Shown: piece after piece, positions 11,624 to 23,768 of the stretch
Layout: each line of letters opens with the position of its first letter
How positions within the stretch are numbered: position 1 is the first letter of the stretch
Source: Pseudomonas guariconensis
GTDB lineage: Bacteria > Pseudomonadota > Gammaproteobacteria > Pseudomonadales > Pseudomonadaceae
Assembly: GCF_015680235.1 (NCBI RefSeq)
Contig: NZ_JADLJL010000019.1
Span: 1-64,000 of the forward strand
Length of the DNA stretch: 64,000 nucleotides
Reading direction: 5' to 3'
Program-made: the position numbers and the translations under genes
The notes under the pieces: generated by a model
Seen by the model: the letters and a program-made list of their open reading frames with translations, nothing else
Databases searched by the model: none
Told to the model about the DNA's origin: nothing

Positions 11624-11771
11624 GGTGTCACTCCTTTGGGAAAACAGGCCGACAGGTCGGCACGGAAAAACGACGGGCGCGCTGTCTCGTTGCAACACGG
11701 GCGCCCGCACTGGAATTCTGGTATCGCCGCCCCTGGCCAAGGTCAGGCGCGGCGAAGGGACCGCAGGGCTG

Positions 11772-13137
<1,366 letters not shown>

Positions 13138-13294
13138 AACACTGTCGCAATCGCGCAGTGTACGGGAGAGAGGGGGATGGGTGAACGGGTGTTCACGGGG
13201 AATTGCAGGTGGTGGGTGTAGGATGGAGGGCGTTGCTGTTGCGATCTTCGCCCAAGCGCCAAACCCAAGGCATACACTCCAGGCCACCCTCCCT

Positions 13295-14275
13295 TCAGCC
13301 TTTCTCCGCCGGCGCCGAACTCAACTCGAACGGGCTGCTGCTGCGTCGCTGGTTGCGGTCTTCTCGTGGCGTTGCGCCAAAGAAGTTACGGTAGGCGCTG
13401 GAGAAGTGCGGCCCTGAGGAGAACCCGCACGACAACCCGATCTGGATGATCGACTTGCTGGTCTGCATCAACATCTGCCGCGCCTTGTTCAAGCGCAGCT
13501 CCAGGTAGTACTGGCTCGGTACGCGATTGAGGTATTGCTTGAAGATCCGCTCCAACTGGCGGCGGGACACGCAGACATGCTGGGCGATCTCGTCGGTGGT
13601 CAGCGGCTCTTCGATGTTCGCCTCCATCAACAGCACCGCCTGAGTCAGCTTCGGATGGCTGGAGCCCAGGCGATTCTGCAGCGGAATACGCTGGCGCTCG
13701 CCCCCCTCGCGAATACGCTCGACCACAAGCTCTTCAGACACTGCCCCAGCCAGCTCCGCCCCGTGATCACGGGCCAGCACCGCCAACAGCAGATCGGTCA
13801 CGGCCATGCCACCACACGCGGTCAGGCGGTCACGATCCCAGTCGAACAAGTGGCTGGTGGCGATGACCTTGGGGAAGCGCTCAGCGAAGTCATCCTGCCA
13901 ACGCCAGTGCACCGCCGCCCGGTAACCATCCAGCAGGCCCAGCGCCGCCAACGGATACACCCCGGCGGACAATCCGCCGATCATGCAGCCACTGCGCGCC
14001 AGATGCTTGAGCGCAGCGGACAACGCCGCTCCCATGGCCGAGGGCGGCTCGTCCGCCAGCAGAAACAACTTGTGACAGCCTTCCAGGCGGCCATTCCACG
14101 GCTCGCCAGGCAAGCGCCAGTCACCGTCCGGGCCGGCATCGGCCTGAAGGAAGGTCAATTCGTAGACCACATCCGGGTGAACCCGCTGGGCCACCCGCAA
14201 CACTTCCTCGGCCAACGCCAGGGTCAGCGGCCGAGTGCTCGGCCAGATGAGAAATCCGATTCGCTGGGTGGTCAT
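13295..14275 (-). CDS. argR: ArgR, AraC-family arginine regulator
   Basis: This 326-residue transcription factor has a DJ-1/PfpI amidase-like N-terminal domain (MTTQRIGFLIWPS, GGLSAGVYPLAALGLL) and a C-terminal double helix-turn-helix (TTDEIAQHVCVSRRQLERIF, IIQIGLSCGFSSGPHFSSAY). In pseudomonads this protein, unrelated to enteric ArgR, activates arginine catabolism (aru) and uptake (aot) and represses biosynthesis. It ends the aot operon, 100 bp after aotP, and is transcribed towards the aru operon it controls. Confidence 0.94.
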   Translation of the reverse strand: MTTQRIGFLIWPSTRPLTLALAEEVLRVAQRVHPDVVYELTFLQADAGPDGDWRLPGEPWNGRLEGCHKLFLLADEPPSAMGAALSAALKHLARSGCMIGGLSAGVYPLAALGLLDGYRAAVHWRWQDDFAERFPKVIATSHLFDWDRDRLTACGGMAVTDLLLAVLARDHGAELAGAVSEELVVERIREGGERQRIPLQNRLGSSHPKLTQAVLLMEANIEEPLTTDEIAQHVCVSRRQLERIFKQYLNRVPSQYYLELRLNKARQMLMQTSKSIIQIGLSCGFSSGPHFSSAYRNFFGATPREDRNQRRSSSPFELSSAPAEKG

Positions 14276-14375
14276 AGGGCGTGGTCCGAAACCTGGGGTC
14301 GTTCGAGTCTGTGGCGCCGGGTCAAGCTGCGCCTCGCAGCGCAGCATGCCCTATTCTGGTGCAAAGGTGCAGCCT

Positions 14376-15140
14376 TTACTTCAGGCTGCCGGAGAGAAAC
14401 TGCTTGAGTCGCTCCGATTGCGGATTGACCAGCACTTCGCGCGGATTGCCGCGCTCTTCCACCAGGCCCTTGTGCAGGAATACCAACTGGTTGGACACCT
14501 CGCGGGCAAAGCCCATCTCATGGGTTACCACGACCATGGTCCGGCCTTCCTGAGCCAGCGACTGCATGACCTTGAGCACATCGCCGACCAGCTCCGGGTC
14601 CAGGGCCGAAGTCGGCTCGTCGAACAGCATCACCTCAGGCTCCATGGCCAGGGCACGGGCGATCGCCACGCGCTGCTGCTCGCCACCGGACATGTGCCCT
14701 GGGAAGGCATCCTTGCGGTGAGCCACACCGACCTTGTTCAGGTAGTGCTCGGCCTTTTCCAGCGCCTCCTTCCTGCTCACGCCCAGCACATGTACCGGTG
14801 CCTCGATCACGTTCTCCAACGCGGTCATGTGCGACCACAGGTTGAAGTGCTGGAACACCATCGACAGGCGCGAACGCATGCGTTGCAGCTGCTTGGGGTC
14901 GGCGGCCTTCAGCGCACCGTCTTTGCCGGCCACCAGCTTGAGCTCTTCGTTGTTGAGCAGGATCTTGCCGGCATGCGGCTGCTCGAGCAGGTTGATGCAG
15001 CGCAGGAAGGTCGACTTGCCCGAACCACTGGAGCCGATGATGCTGATCACATCGCCCGCCTTGGCTTCGAGCGAGACGCCCTTGAGCACCTCATGACTGC
15101 CGTAGCGCTTGTGCAGGTCTTGGACTTGGAGTTTGTACAT
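14376..15140 (-). CDS. aotP: Arginine/ornithine ABC transporter ATPase (AotP)
   Basis: This is the 254-residue ATPase of a polar amino acid importer of the HisP type. Walker A is GSSGSGKST, the signature [15 protein letters not shown] and Walker [18 protein letters not shown] 15140 ([14 protein letters not shown]) is preferred over GTG 15155 on length and family N-terminus. It follows aotM by 22 bp. The aotO gene that I recall between aotM and aotP in P. aeruginosa is absent. Confidence 0.93.
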   Translation of the reverse strand: MYKLQVQDLHKRYGSHEVLKGVSLEAKAGDVISIIGSSGSGKSTFLRCINLLEQPHAGKILLNNEELKLVAGKDGALKAADPKQLQRMRSRLSMVFQHFNLWSHMTALENVIEAPVHVLGVSRKEALEKAEHYLNKVGVAHRKDAFPGHMSGGEQQRVAIARALAMEPEVMLFDEPTSALDPELVGDVLKVMQSLAQEGRTMVVVTHEMGFAREVSNQLVFLHKGLVEERGNPREVLVNPQSERLKQFLSGSLK

Positions 15141-15162
15141 GCTGTCGGTTCTCACAGAGCGT

Positions 15163-15861
15163 TCAGTGCTTGCGCGGCGCCAGGTAGCTGAGCCAGCGGC
15201 GTTCGGCCATCTTGAACAGGCGCACGAGGATGAAGGTCAGGCACAGGTAGAACACGCCCGCCGTGATGTAGGCCTCGAAAGGCAGGTAGTACTGGGCATT
15301 GACGGTACGCGCCGCGCCCGTGATGTCGATCAGGGTAACGATCGACGCAAGGCTGGTGGTCTGCAGCATCATGATCACTTCGTTGCTGTACTGCGGCAAC
15401 GCCCGGCGCAGGGCCGAGGGCAACAGGATGCGCCGGTACATCTTCATGCGCGACATGCCCATCGCCTTGGCCGCTTCGATCTCGCCGTGGGGCGTCGCCC
15501 GCAGGCTACCGGCGATGATCTCGGCAGTGTAGGCACTGGTGTTCACCGCAAAGGCCAGGCAGGCGCAGAAGGTCGCACTGGACAGCCAAGGCCAGAACAT
15601 ACTTTCACGCACGGCCTCGAACTGGGCCAGGCCGTAGTAGATCAGGAACAGCTGCACCAACATCGGTGTGCCACGGATGACGTACGTATAAAGCCACGCG
15701 AGCAGGTTCACCACCGGCTGCTTGGACACGCGCATCAGGCCCAGCGGGATGGCCGCCAGCAGGCCGAAGAGCAGCGACAGCGTCAGCAGCTTCAAGGTGG
15801 TCAGCAGCCCGCCCAGGTACAGCGGCATGGCCTCCCAGATGACGTTGTAGTCGAAGATCAT
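15163..15861 (-). CDS. aotM: Arginine/ornithine ABC permease (AotM)
   Basis: This is a 232-residue inner-membrane permease of the HisM type with about five membrane helices. It carries the EAA cytoplasmic loop that docks the ATPase ([20 protein letters not shown]). Its ATG overlaps the aotQ stop by 4 bp, which indicates coupling. It forms the channel with AotQ. Confidence 0.93.
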   Translation of the reverse strand: MIFDYNVIWEAMPLYLGGLLTTLKLLTLSLLFGLLAAIPLGLMRVSKQPVVNLLAWLYTYVIRGTPMLVQLFLIYYGLAQFEAVRESMFWPWLSSATFCACLAFAVNTSAYTAEIIAGSLRATPHGEIEAAKAMGMSRMKMYRRILLPSALRRALPQYSNEVIMMLQTTSLASIVTLIDITGAARTVNAQYYLPFEAYITAGVFYLCLTFILVRLFKMAERRWLSYLAPRKH

Positions 15862-16547
15862 AGTTCAGCCGCCTTTACGCCCACCGAATAGCGTCGTTCG
15901 AGGTACTTCAGGGCCACCAGCGAGACGCTGGTGAGCACCAGGTACAAGGCCGCCACCGCCAGAAAGAAGGTGAAAGGCTCGCGGGTGGCGTCGGCCGCCT
16001 GCTTGGCCTTGAACATCATGTCCTGCAGGCCGACCACCGAAATCAGCGCCGTGGCCTTGGTCAGTACCAGCCAGTTGTTGGTGAAACCAGGGATCGCCAG
16101 GCGAATCATCTGCGGCACCATGATGCGGAAGAACACCTGCCGGCTGCTCATGCCATAGGCCACGCCCGCCTCGGCCTGGCCCTTGGGAATACCCAGGAAG
16201 GCACCCCGGAAGGTTTCCGAGAGGTAAGCACCAAAGATGAAGCCCAGGGTGCCGACACCCGCCACGAACGGGTTCAAATCGATGTAGTCTTCGTAGCCGA
16301 CCAGCGGCGCGACGCGGTTGATCACATCCTGGCCGCCATAGAAGATCAGCAGGATCAGCACCAGATCAGGAATGCCACGGATCACCGTGGCATACATATC
16401 GCCCAGCCAGGCCAGCCAGCGCACTGGCGACAAGCGCAGCGCCACGCCGATCAGGCCGAGCACGATGGCCAGGGCCATCGACGACAGGGCGAGCTGCAGC
16501 GTCAGCCACGCCCCGTCGAGGATGACTGCCCCGTAGCCTTTCAACAT
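15858..16547 (-). CDS. aotQ: Arginine/ornithine ABC permease (AotQ)
   Basis: This is a 229-residue HisQ-type permease with an N-terminal helix (ILDGAWLTLQLALSSMALAI) and an EAA loop around EAGVAYGMSSRQVFFRIMVP. It pairs with AotM. It lies downstream of aotJ across a 90-bp gap that contains an attenuator hairpin, so it is probably made at a lower level than the binding protein. Confidence 0.93.
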   Translation of the reverse strand: MLKGYGAVILDGAWLTLQLALSSMALAIVLGLIGVALRLSPVRWLAWLGDMYATVIRGIPDLVLILLIFYGGQDVINRVAPLVGYEDYIDLNPFVAGVGTLGFIFGAYLSETFRGAFLGIPKGQAEAGVAYGMSSRQVFFRIMVPQMIRLAIPGFTNNWLVLTKATALISVVGLQDMMFKAKQAADATREPFTFFLAVAALYLVLTSVSLVALKYLERRYSVGVKAAEL

Positions 16548-16574
16548 GATTGGGATTCCTCGGGACTTGGAATG

Positions 16575-16625
16575 AAAAATGGTGCAAACCTCAGAGCCTC
16601 TGCTGTTTGCACCATTGCACAGGTG
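16575..16625 (-). terminator. Intra-operon attenuator between aotJ and aotQ
   Basis: On the minus strand a perfect 11-bp stem ATGGTGCAAAC/GTTTGCACCAT, with an inner CAGAG/CTCTG stem, is followed directly by TTTTT. This is a classic intrinsic terminator shape placed between the binding-protein gene and the permease genes. Such elements let periplasmic binding proteins outnumber their transporters. Confidence 0.8.
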
Positions 16626-16637
16626 AAACCCGACGTC

Positions 16638-17423
16638 TTACTGAGCTTCAGGCCCGTAGATGTCGAAGTTGAAGTACTTGTCCTGGATCTGCTTGTACTT
16701 GCCGTTGGCACGAATCGCATCGATCGCGGCATTGATGCGCTCGCGATTGGCGTTGTCGCCCTTGCGCACAGCGATGCCGACGCCATCACCGAAGTACTTC
16801 ACATCGGTGAACGATGGGCCCACGAAGGCAAAGCCCTTGCCGGCGTCGGTCTTGAGGAAGCCGTCTTCGAGCAGGGTCGCGTCGGCCACGGTGCCATCCA
16901 GACGACCGGCGGCGACATCCAGGTAGATTTCGTTCTGGGTGCCGTAAGGCACGACGGTGGCCCCCTTCGGCGCCAGGACTTCCTTGGCGAAGCGGTCGTG
17001 GATCGAACCGCGCTGCACGCCAATCTTCTTGCCCTTGAGCTCAGCCAGGCTTTCGCTGACGGTGGTGCCTTCCTTCATGACCAGGCGTGCCGGGGTCAGG
17101 TAGTAGCGCTTGGTGAAGTCGACCGACTTCTTGCGGTCGTCGGTGATCGACATGGACGACAGAATGGCGTCGATCTTGCGCACCTTCAGCGCCGGGATCA
17201 GGCCGTCGAACTCCTGCTCGACCCAGGTGCACTTGGCTTTCATCTCTTCGCACAGGGCGTTGCCGATGTCGTAGTCGAAGCCGGCGATGCTGCCGTCAGG
17301 TTGCTTGAAGGCGAAGGGTGGATAGGCGGCCTCGATACCGATCTTCAACGGTTTTTCATCGGCCTGCGATACCAGGGAAAACACAGACAGCGCCAGGGCG
17401 CCAAGCAGTGCGAGCTTCTTCAT
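16638..17423 (-). CDS. aotJ: Arginine/ornithine periplasmic binding protein (AotJ)
   Basis: This is a 261-residue SBP_bac_3 protein with a clear signal peptide, [21 protein letters not shown], likely cut before DEKPLKIG. The mature domain has family motifs such as [14 protein letters not shown] and [15 protein letters not shown]. It captures arginine/ornithine in the periplasm for AotQMP. The start follows a GGAGTT site. It is the first gene of aotJQMP-argR. Confidence 0.94.
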   Translation of the reverse strand: MKKLALLGALALSVFSLVSQADEKPLKIGIEAAYPPFAFKQPDGSIAGFDYDIGNALCEEMKAKCTWVEQEFDGLIPALKVRKIDAILSSMSITDDRKKSVDFTKRYYLTPARLVMKEGTTVSESLAELKGKKIGVQRGSIHDRFAKEVLAPKGATVVPYGTQNEIYLDVAAGRLDGTVADATLLEDGFLKTDAGKGFAFVGPSFTDVKYFGDGVGIAVRKGDNANRERINAAIDAIRANGKYKQIQDKYFNFDIYGPEAQ

Positions 17424-17542
17424 CAGGTAACTCCATCGGTACAGGGCAATACAAGGCAGTTGTAACGGCTGCCCGACATGCGAATGGGTACAACGCGAGC
17501 CGCGCAGGGTTCGACCAAGGTCGCAGACCACGAGCGAGTGAG

Positions 17543-17589
17543 TGGCATTTTAGCGACAGCCCCGTGGTCGATATTTCTTCAAAGCGACA
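17543..17589 (-). promoter_or_regulatory. Candidate ArgR site upstream of aotJ
   Basis: Two direct TGTCGC half-sites on the minus strand are spaced 31 bp apart, about three helical turns. The distal one (17574-17589) fully fits TGTCGC-N8-AA; the proximal one lacks the second-position A. Distance to the aotJ start is 120-166 bp. The consensus is recalled from P. aeruginosa work; binding here is inferred. Confidence 0.45.
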
Positions 17590-17865
17590 ACTAGTTACAG
17601 AAGCGCCTGAAACCGCGGCGGGCGATATTGACAGCTCCAGCGAAATATGCAAGAGCAAAAGAAAAATAACCTATAAGCCAAGCAATAAGTGGACCTATTA
17701 TTGGCAAAGCCTTGTATTCCGGCAAGTCCAGCGTGGCGGGATGCAAAAAATCCTACAGCTTCGCACTGAAATAGCACATGAATGTTTCGGCTCGCCCCGC
17801 TTCTGTGCGAAACGGGTGACAGGAAAGGTTACCGATGCAAGTCGGGTAACAGCATTCAAGTAAAG

Positions 17866-17895
17866 CAAAAACCCCTCCGGTTGCCCGGCGGGGTT
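17866..17895 (-). terminator. acsA rho-independent terminator
   Basis: On the minus strand the stem CCCCGCCGG/CCGGAGGGG (one mismatch, GCAA loop) is followed by TTTTTGC. It lies about 110 bp past the acsA stop. Confidence 0.8.
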
Positions 17896-18002
17896 CAAGG
17901 GAGAACTTGGATTGCCTTGCGGGCCCAATCGCGGAACACGCGCTCCCACAGGATACGAATGTGGGGGTTTGCCCCGCGATCAAGGCGCCCAGCGGCCTCG
18001 AT

Positions 18003-19964
<1,962 letters not shown>

Positions 19965-20385
19965 CTGTTTTACCTCGGTGTAATAGTTGTTTTTGTATGG
20001 AAACGTTTGTAACTGTACCAGAGCGTGAAAAACCATTCGACGTTGGTAGTAGCGAAACACGGCTTTTCCTACAAAACCTTACACAATGGCTCTAGTCCAA
20101 GGCCTACAGGGCAGGCGCACACAAATTCGAGCACGCGACCAAAGGGATTGTTACCGATTCTGTCAAAAGGCGAAAAAACTTTATCAAAACGCCATCTGTT
20201 TCCCTCCCCTGCCCCGCCCTAGAATTCACCACGCCACAACGGCAAGGCGATTAACTTCTGAAACAGCAGCCCCCACGAAGGCAAAGTTGATCCCTCTCTC
20301 AATGTGATAGTTGAAAACCCTGATGTACTCGCGGCGCCACAAGCGCCGCGTGCCCCCCTCACGACCTTAGACAGGTAAATTGAAA
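19965..20385. other. Divergent intergenic region, acsA and DUF2790 gene
   Basis: These 421 bp lie between two divergent genes and must hold both promoters. I see no convincing coding sequence and no operator I can name with confidence. It is AT-richer around 19980-20200. An inverted repeat, GCGGCGCCACAAGCGCCGCG, lies at 20330-20350, about 35 bp upstream of the small gene. Confidence 0.5.
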
Positions 20386-20643
20386 ATGAAAGCGTTACTG
20401 GTATTGGTACTTGGCGGCCTTTGCAGCGCGGCGATGGCCGATGAAGTTGCAAAGGATGTCGAGCAGATTCCGGTTGAACAATACACTTACTCGCAGCACC
20501 TGGACATCGCCCGGGTTCTGTCCATGAGCGAAGTGCCCAACGTCTGCGAAGTTGTTCCAGCCCGCATGACCTATGAGGACTCGCAGGGCCAGAAGCACAT
20601 TCTCGAATACCGCGTGATGGGGAACGGTTGTTCCAACGGCTGA
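20386..20643 (+). CDS. DUF2790 small periplasmic protein
   Basis: This 85-residue protein has a signal peptide MKALLVLVLGGLCSAAMA, cut before DEVAKD. The mature 67 residues fit DUF2790, a family seen mostly in pseudomonads, with a conserved pair of Cys (NVCEVVPARMTY and GNGCSNG) that could form a disulphide. Function is unknown. ATG 20386 is used rather than TTG 20380. The gene has its own terminator directly after, so it is monocistronic. Copper- or stress-linked roles have been suggested for relatives, but nothing here tests that. Confidence 0.88.
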   Translation: MKALLVLVLGGLCSAAMADEVAKDVEQIPVEQYTYSQHLDIARVLSMSEVPNVCEVVPARMTYEDSQGQKHILEYRVMGNGCSNG

Positions 20644-20653
20644 TTTTTCAATA

Positions 20654-20674
20654 GGGCCCCGCCGGGGCCCTTTC
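20654..20674 (+). terminator. Terminator of the DUF2790 gene
   Basis: The stem GGGCCCC/GGGGCCC with a 3-nt loop is followed by TTTC, starting 11 bp after the stop codon. Confidence 0.8.
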
Positions 20675-20764
20675 ACGGCGAAAGAATATATCGATGATCC
20701 GCCTCTGGAATCGGCCTTACGCCGCGAAAGGGCTGCAACGCAACCTCATTTAAATACCCTTTGA

Positions 20765-22324
20765 TTATTCCGCTGTTTTATTGAGCGCATAATCCCGCAA
20801 CTTATTGGCGATCGTGGTATGTGAAACGCCAAGCCGCTTGCCTAACGCCCGACTACTGGGATATTCCGTCATCAACGACTCCAAGACGGCTTTTTCAAAA
20901 CGCCCGACAATTTGCGCAAGATCCCCGTCCAACGAAAACTCACCCAAGGGTTGTCGCGCACCATAATCCGGCAATCGGATATGCTCCCCTTTCACCACCC
21001 CGCCCTCGCACAACGACACGGCTTGGAACAGCACGTTTTCCAGCTGGCGCACGTTGCCGGGCCAATGGTACTGGCTGAGCTTTTCCATCGCTGCCGGCGC
21101 CAGGCGCGGCAGCGGGCAGCCGATCTGCCGGCTAGCCTGGTCGAGAAAGTGCTGCACCAACCCTTCTAGGCCATCCATGCATTCGCGCAGGGGCGGGATG
21201 TGCAAGGACAGCACGTTGAGGCGGTGATAGAGGTCCTGGCGGAACTCACCGCGGGCACATAGTTCGGAGAGGTCGACCTGGGTGGCGCAGATGACCCGCA
21301 CGTCCAGATAGACCTCTTCATCGCTGCCCACCCGCCGGAAACAACCATCCTGCAGGAAGCGCAGCAGCTTGACCTGCAGGCGCGGGCTCATTTCCCCCAC
21401 ACCATCGAGGAACAAGGTCCCGCCAGCAGTCAGCTCCAGCAACCCCAGCTTGCCCTCGGCGCGAGCACCTTCGAAGGCTCCCGGGCCATAGCCGAACAGC
21501 TCGGTCTCGGCCATCGACTCCGGCAGGCCGGCACAGTTGAGCGCCATCAATGGCGCTTGGCCACGAGGGCTTGCCAGGTGGCAGGCGCGAGCGAGCAGCT
21601 CCTTGCCGGTGCCGGTTTCGCCCTCGATCAGCAAGGGCGCGTCCAGCGGCGCCATGCGCCTGGCCTCGCGCACCACCGCGGCCATCACCCGCGAACTCTG
21701 GAAGATGCTGTCGAAGCCACGCAACTCTTGCTTGCGCACGTTGTAGATACGCTCGCCGATGCGGTCCGCCCGGTGCAGGGTCAGTACGGCCCCGGCCAAC
21801 GCTTCGCTGTCGTCGTGCTCGGACTGCAGCGGCGCGATATCGGCCAGGAACACATCGCCCTTGACCTTGATGCGCAAGCCGTTGATCCGCGACTTGTTGG
21901 CCCGCACCAGCTCGGGCAGGTCAAAATCCTCGACGTAGCGGTCAAGCGGGATGCCCGGCACCTCGTCGACCCGCACGCCCAGCAACTGGGCGGCACTGCG
22001 GTTGGCGGCGACGATGCTGCCGCCCATGTCGATCGACAGCACCGGGAAATCCAGGGCACCGAGCAGCGCATTGAGCTCCATGTGCCGCCGCTCGCTGGGC
22101 ATCAGGCCGACCCGCTTGACCCCGAACACGCCGGCGATCGATTCGAACTTCGGACGCAGCGCCTGGAACTGCAGGTTGATCAGGTTCGGGCAGTGCAGAT
22201 AGATGGCATTGCCGTGGTCGCCGCCGACCTCCCCGCGCAAGACGTTGATGCCGTATTCCACCAACAGGTTGAGGATGTCCCGCAGGATGCCGATGCGGTT
22301 CTGGCAATGCACTTTGATACGCAT
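20765..22324 (-). CDS. phhR: PhhR, TyrR-family aromatic amino acid regulator
   Basis: This 519-residue enhancer-binding-type regulator activates phenylalanine and tyrosine catabolism. The domains are an N-terminal ACT (MRIKVHCQNRIGILRDILNL), PAS (around residues 80-190), an AAA+ central domain with Walker A EGETGTGKE, and a C-terminal TyrR helix-turn-helix (SSRALGKRLGVSHTTIANKL). The sigma54-contact motif is GAFEGA instead of GAFTGA, and the Walker B region reads LFLDGVGEM rather than LFLDEIGEM. Both changes fit a protein that works with sigma70, as reported for P. putida PhhR. It is divergent from phhABC. Confidence 0.95.
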   Translation of the reverse strand: MRIKVHCQNRIGILRDILNLLVEYGINVLRGEVGGDHGNAIYLHCPNLINLQFQALRPKFESIAGVFGVKRVGLMPSERRHMELNALLGALDFPVLSIDMGGSIVAANRSAAQLLGVRVDEVPGIPLDRYVEDFDLPELVRANKSRINGLRIKVKGDVFLADIAPLQSEHDDSEALAGAVLTLHRADRIGERIYNVRKQELRGFDSIFQSSRVMAAVVREARRMAPLDAPLLIEGETGTGKELLARACHLASPRGQAPLMALNCAGLPESMAETELFGYGPGAFEGARAEGKLGLLELTAGGTLFLDGVGEMSPRLQVKLLRFLQDGCFRRVGSDEEVYLDVRVICATQVDLSELCARGEFRQDLYHRLNVLSLHIPPLRECMDGLEGLVQHFLDQASRQIGCPLPRLAPAAMEKLSQYHWPGNVRQLENVLFQAVSLCEGGVVKGEHIRLPDYGARQPLGEFSLDGDLAQIVGRFEKAVLESLMTEYPSSRALGKRLGVSHTTIANKLRDYALNKTAE

Positions 22325-22444
22325 GAAAAAGCCCCGAGGCACGCGTTTTTTTCAGCGGCCGATGGAAAAGTCGTAAAGATAAGCTGACAAAATCAACCTA
22401 GTCGCCAGCTCGATGTACGTGATTTTCCGGGACCCAGGCCTTTT

Positions 22445-22462
22445 TGTAAAATTATCGTTACA
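22445..22462 (+). promoter_or_regulatory. TyrR/PhhR box in the phhA promoter region
   Basis: TGTAAA-N6-GTTACA matches the TyrR-type box TGTAAA-N6-TTTACA with one mismatch. It sits 119 bp upstream of the phhA start in the phhR-phhA divergent gap. A weaker relative (CGTAAA-N6-CTGACA) lies at 22372-22389 close to phhR and could serve autoregulation. Confidence 0.75.
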
Positions 22463-22580
22463 TAAATCGCATATGAACCACCGCTCCTAGTACCTCGCAC
22501 CCCGTGCAAATGCGCCAACATGGGGATATTCCTAGGGCATGTCCTGAACATAACAAGAAAGCCCTCACCAGGAGAGCCAC

Positions 22581-23369
22581 ATGAAACAGACGCAATACGT
22601 GGCACGCGAGCCCGATGCGCACGGTTTTATCGACTACCCGCAACAGGAACACGCGGTGTGGAACACCCTGATCACCCGTCAGCTGAAGGTGATCGAAGGT
22701 CGCGCCTGCCAGGAGTACCTGGACGGTATCGACCAGCTCAAGCTGCCCCACGACCGCATCCCCCAGCTCGGTGAGATCAACAAGGTGCTCGGCGCCACCA
22801 CCGGTTGGCAGGTCGCCCGCGTCCCGGCCCTGATTCCGTTCCAGACCTTCTTCGAGCTGTTAGCCAGCAAGCGCTTCCCGGTAGCCACCTTCATCCGTAC
22901 CCCGCAGGAACTGGACTACCTGCAAGAGCCGGACATCTTCCATGAGATCTTCGGCCATTGCCCGCTGCTGACCAACCCCTGGTTCGCCGAGTTCACCCAT
23001 ACCTACGGCAAGCTGGGCCTGGCGGCCACCAAGGAAGAACGCGTCTACCTGGCCCGCCTGTACTGGATGACCATCGAGTTTGGCCTGATGGAAACCCCTC
23101 AAGGCCGCAAGATCTATGGTGGCGGTATCCTGTCCTCGCCGAAGGAAACGGTCTACAGCCTGTCCGGCGAGCCCGAGCACCAGGCCTTCGACCCGATCGA
23201 AGCCATGCGCACGCCGTATCGCATCGACATCCTGCAGCCGCTCTACTTCGTCCTGCCCGACCTCAAGCGCCTATTCGACCTGGCCCACGAAGACATCATG
23301 GGCATGGTTCACCAGGCCATGAAACTGGGCTTGCATGCACCGAAGTTTCCACCCAAGGCGGCCGCCTGA
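22581..23369 (+). CDS. phhA: Phenylalanine 4-monooxygenase
   Basis: This enzyme hydroxylates phenylalanine to tyrosine with tetrahydropterin and O2. The 262-residue bacterial phenylalanine hydroxylase has the iron ligands His121 and His126 in FHEIFGHCP and Glu166 in YWMTIEFGL. Length is normal for the single-domain bacterial form. The start follows CAGGAGAGCC. It is the first gene of phhABC. Confidence 0.97.
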   Translation: MKQTQYVAREPDAHGFIDYPQQEHAVWNTLITRQLKVIEGRACQEYLDGIDQLKLPHDRIPQLGEINKVLGATTGWQVARVPALIPFQTFFELLASKRFPVATFIRTPQELDYLQEPDIFHEIFGHCPLLTNPWFAEFTHTYGKLGLAATKEERVYLARLYWMTIEFGLMETPQGRKIYGGGILSSPKETVYSLSGEPEHQAFDPIEAMRTPYRIDILQPLYFVLPDLKRLFDLAHEDIMGMVHQAMKLGLHAPKFPPKAAA

Positions 23370-23411
23370 GCCACCTTGCCGATAACAACTCAAAACGGAA
23401 AAAAGACACCC

Positions 23412-23768
23412 ATGAATGCCTTGAACCAAGCCCATTGCGAAGCCTGCCGTGCCGACGCACCAAAAGTCTCCGACGAAGAACTGGCCGAACTGATCCGCGA
23501 GATCCCGGACTGGAACATCGAGGTCCGCGACGGCCACATGGAGCTGGAGCGCGTCTTCCTGTTCAAGAACTTCAAGCATGCCCTGGCGTTCACCAACGCC
23601 ATCGGTGAAATCGCCGAAGCCGAAGGCCACCACCCAGGCCTGCTGACCGAATGGGGCAAGGTCACCGTCACCTGGTGGAGCCACTCGATCAAGGGCCTGC
23701 ACCGCAACGATTTCATCATGTGCGCACGCACCGACGAAGTCGCCAAGACCGCCGAAGGGCGTAAGTGA
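23412..23768 (+). CDS. phhB: Pterin-4a-carbinolamine dehydratase
   Basis: This 118-residue enzyme recycles the pterin cofactor oxidised by PhhA. It has the family motif [19 protein letters not shown] followed by [12 protein letters not shown], with the paired His and the later His of the active site. ATG 23412 follows a GGAAAAAAGA site; the codons before it are not homologous. It lies 42 nt after phhA and overlaps phhC by one base. Confidence 0.95.
   Translation: MNALNQAHCEACRADAPKVSDEELAELIREIPDWNIEVRDGHMELERVFLFKNFKHALAFTNAIGEIAEAEGHHPGLLTEWGKVTVTWWSHSIKGLHRNDFIMCARTDEVAKTAEGRK

Larger units (their letters stand above)
17424..18002. other. aotJ upstream region and acsA downstream region
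   Basis: These 579 bp hold no supported gene. The part at 17560-17780 is AT-richer and should contain the aot promoter. A TGTCGC-N8-AA match to the ArgR half-site lies at 17574-17589 on the minus strand, and a second TGTCGC lies at 17553-17558. The acsA terminator is at 17866-17895, after which sequence resembling a degenerate REP runs to the acsA stop. Confidence 0.6.

Noticed and set aside
13143..13160. Forward TGTCGC near 13143 as a third ArgR half-site
   Set aside because: The AA at the required distance is missing, so it fits the recalled consensus only in part.
17318..17863. 181-codon plus-strand frame in the aot upstream region
   Set aside because: It starts inside aotJ antisense and runs through the promoter region; no homology or ribosome-binding site.
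20330..20350. Inverted repeat GCGGCGCCACAAGCGCCGCG as an operator
   Set aside because: It could equally be a leader hairpin of the DUF2790 gene; no family of regulators can be named, so it is only noted in the intergenic entry.
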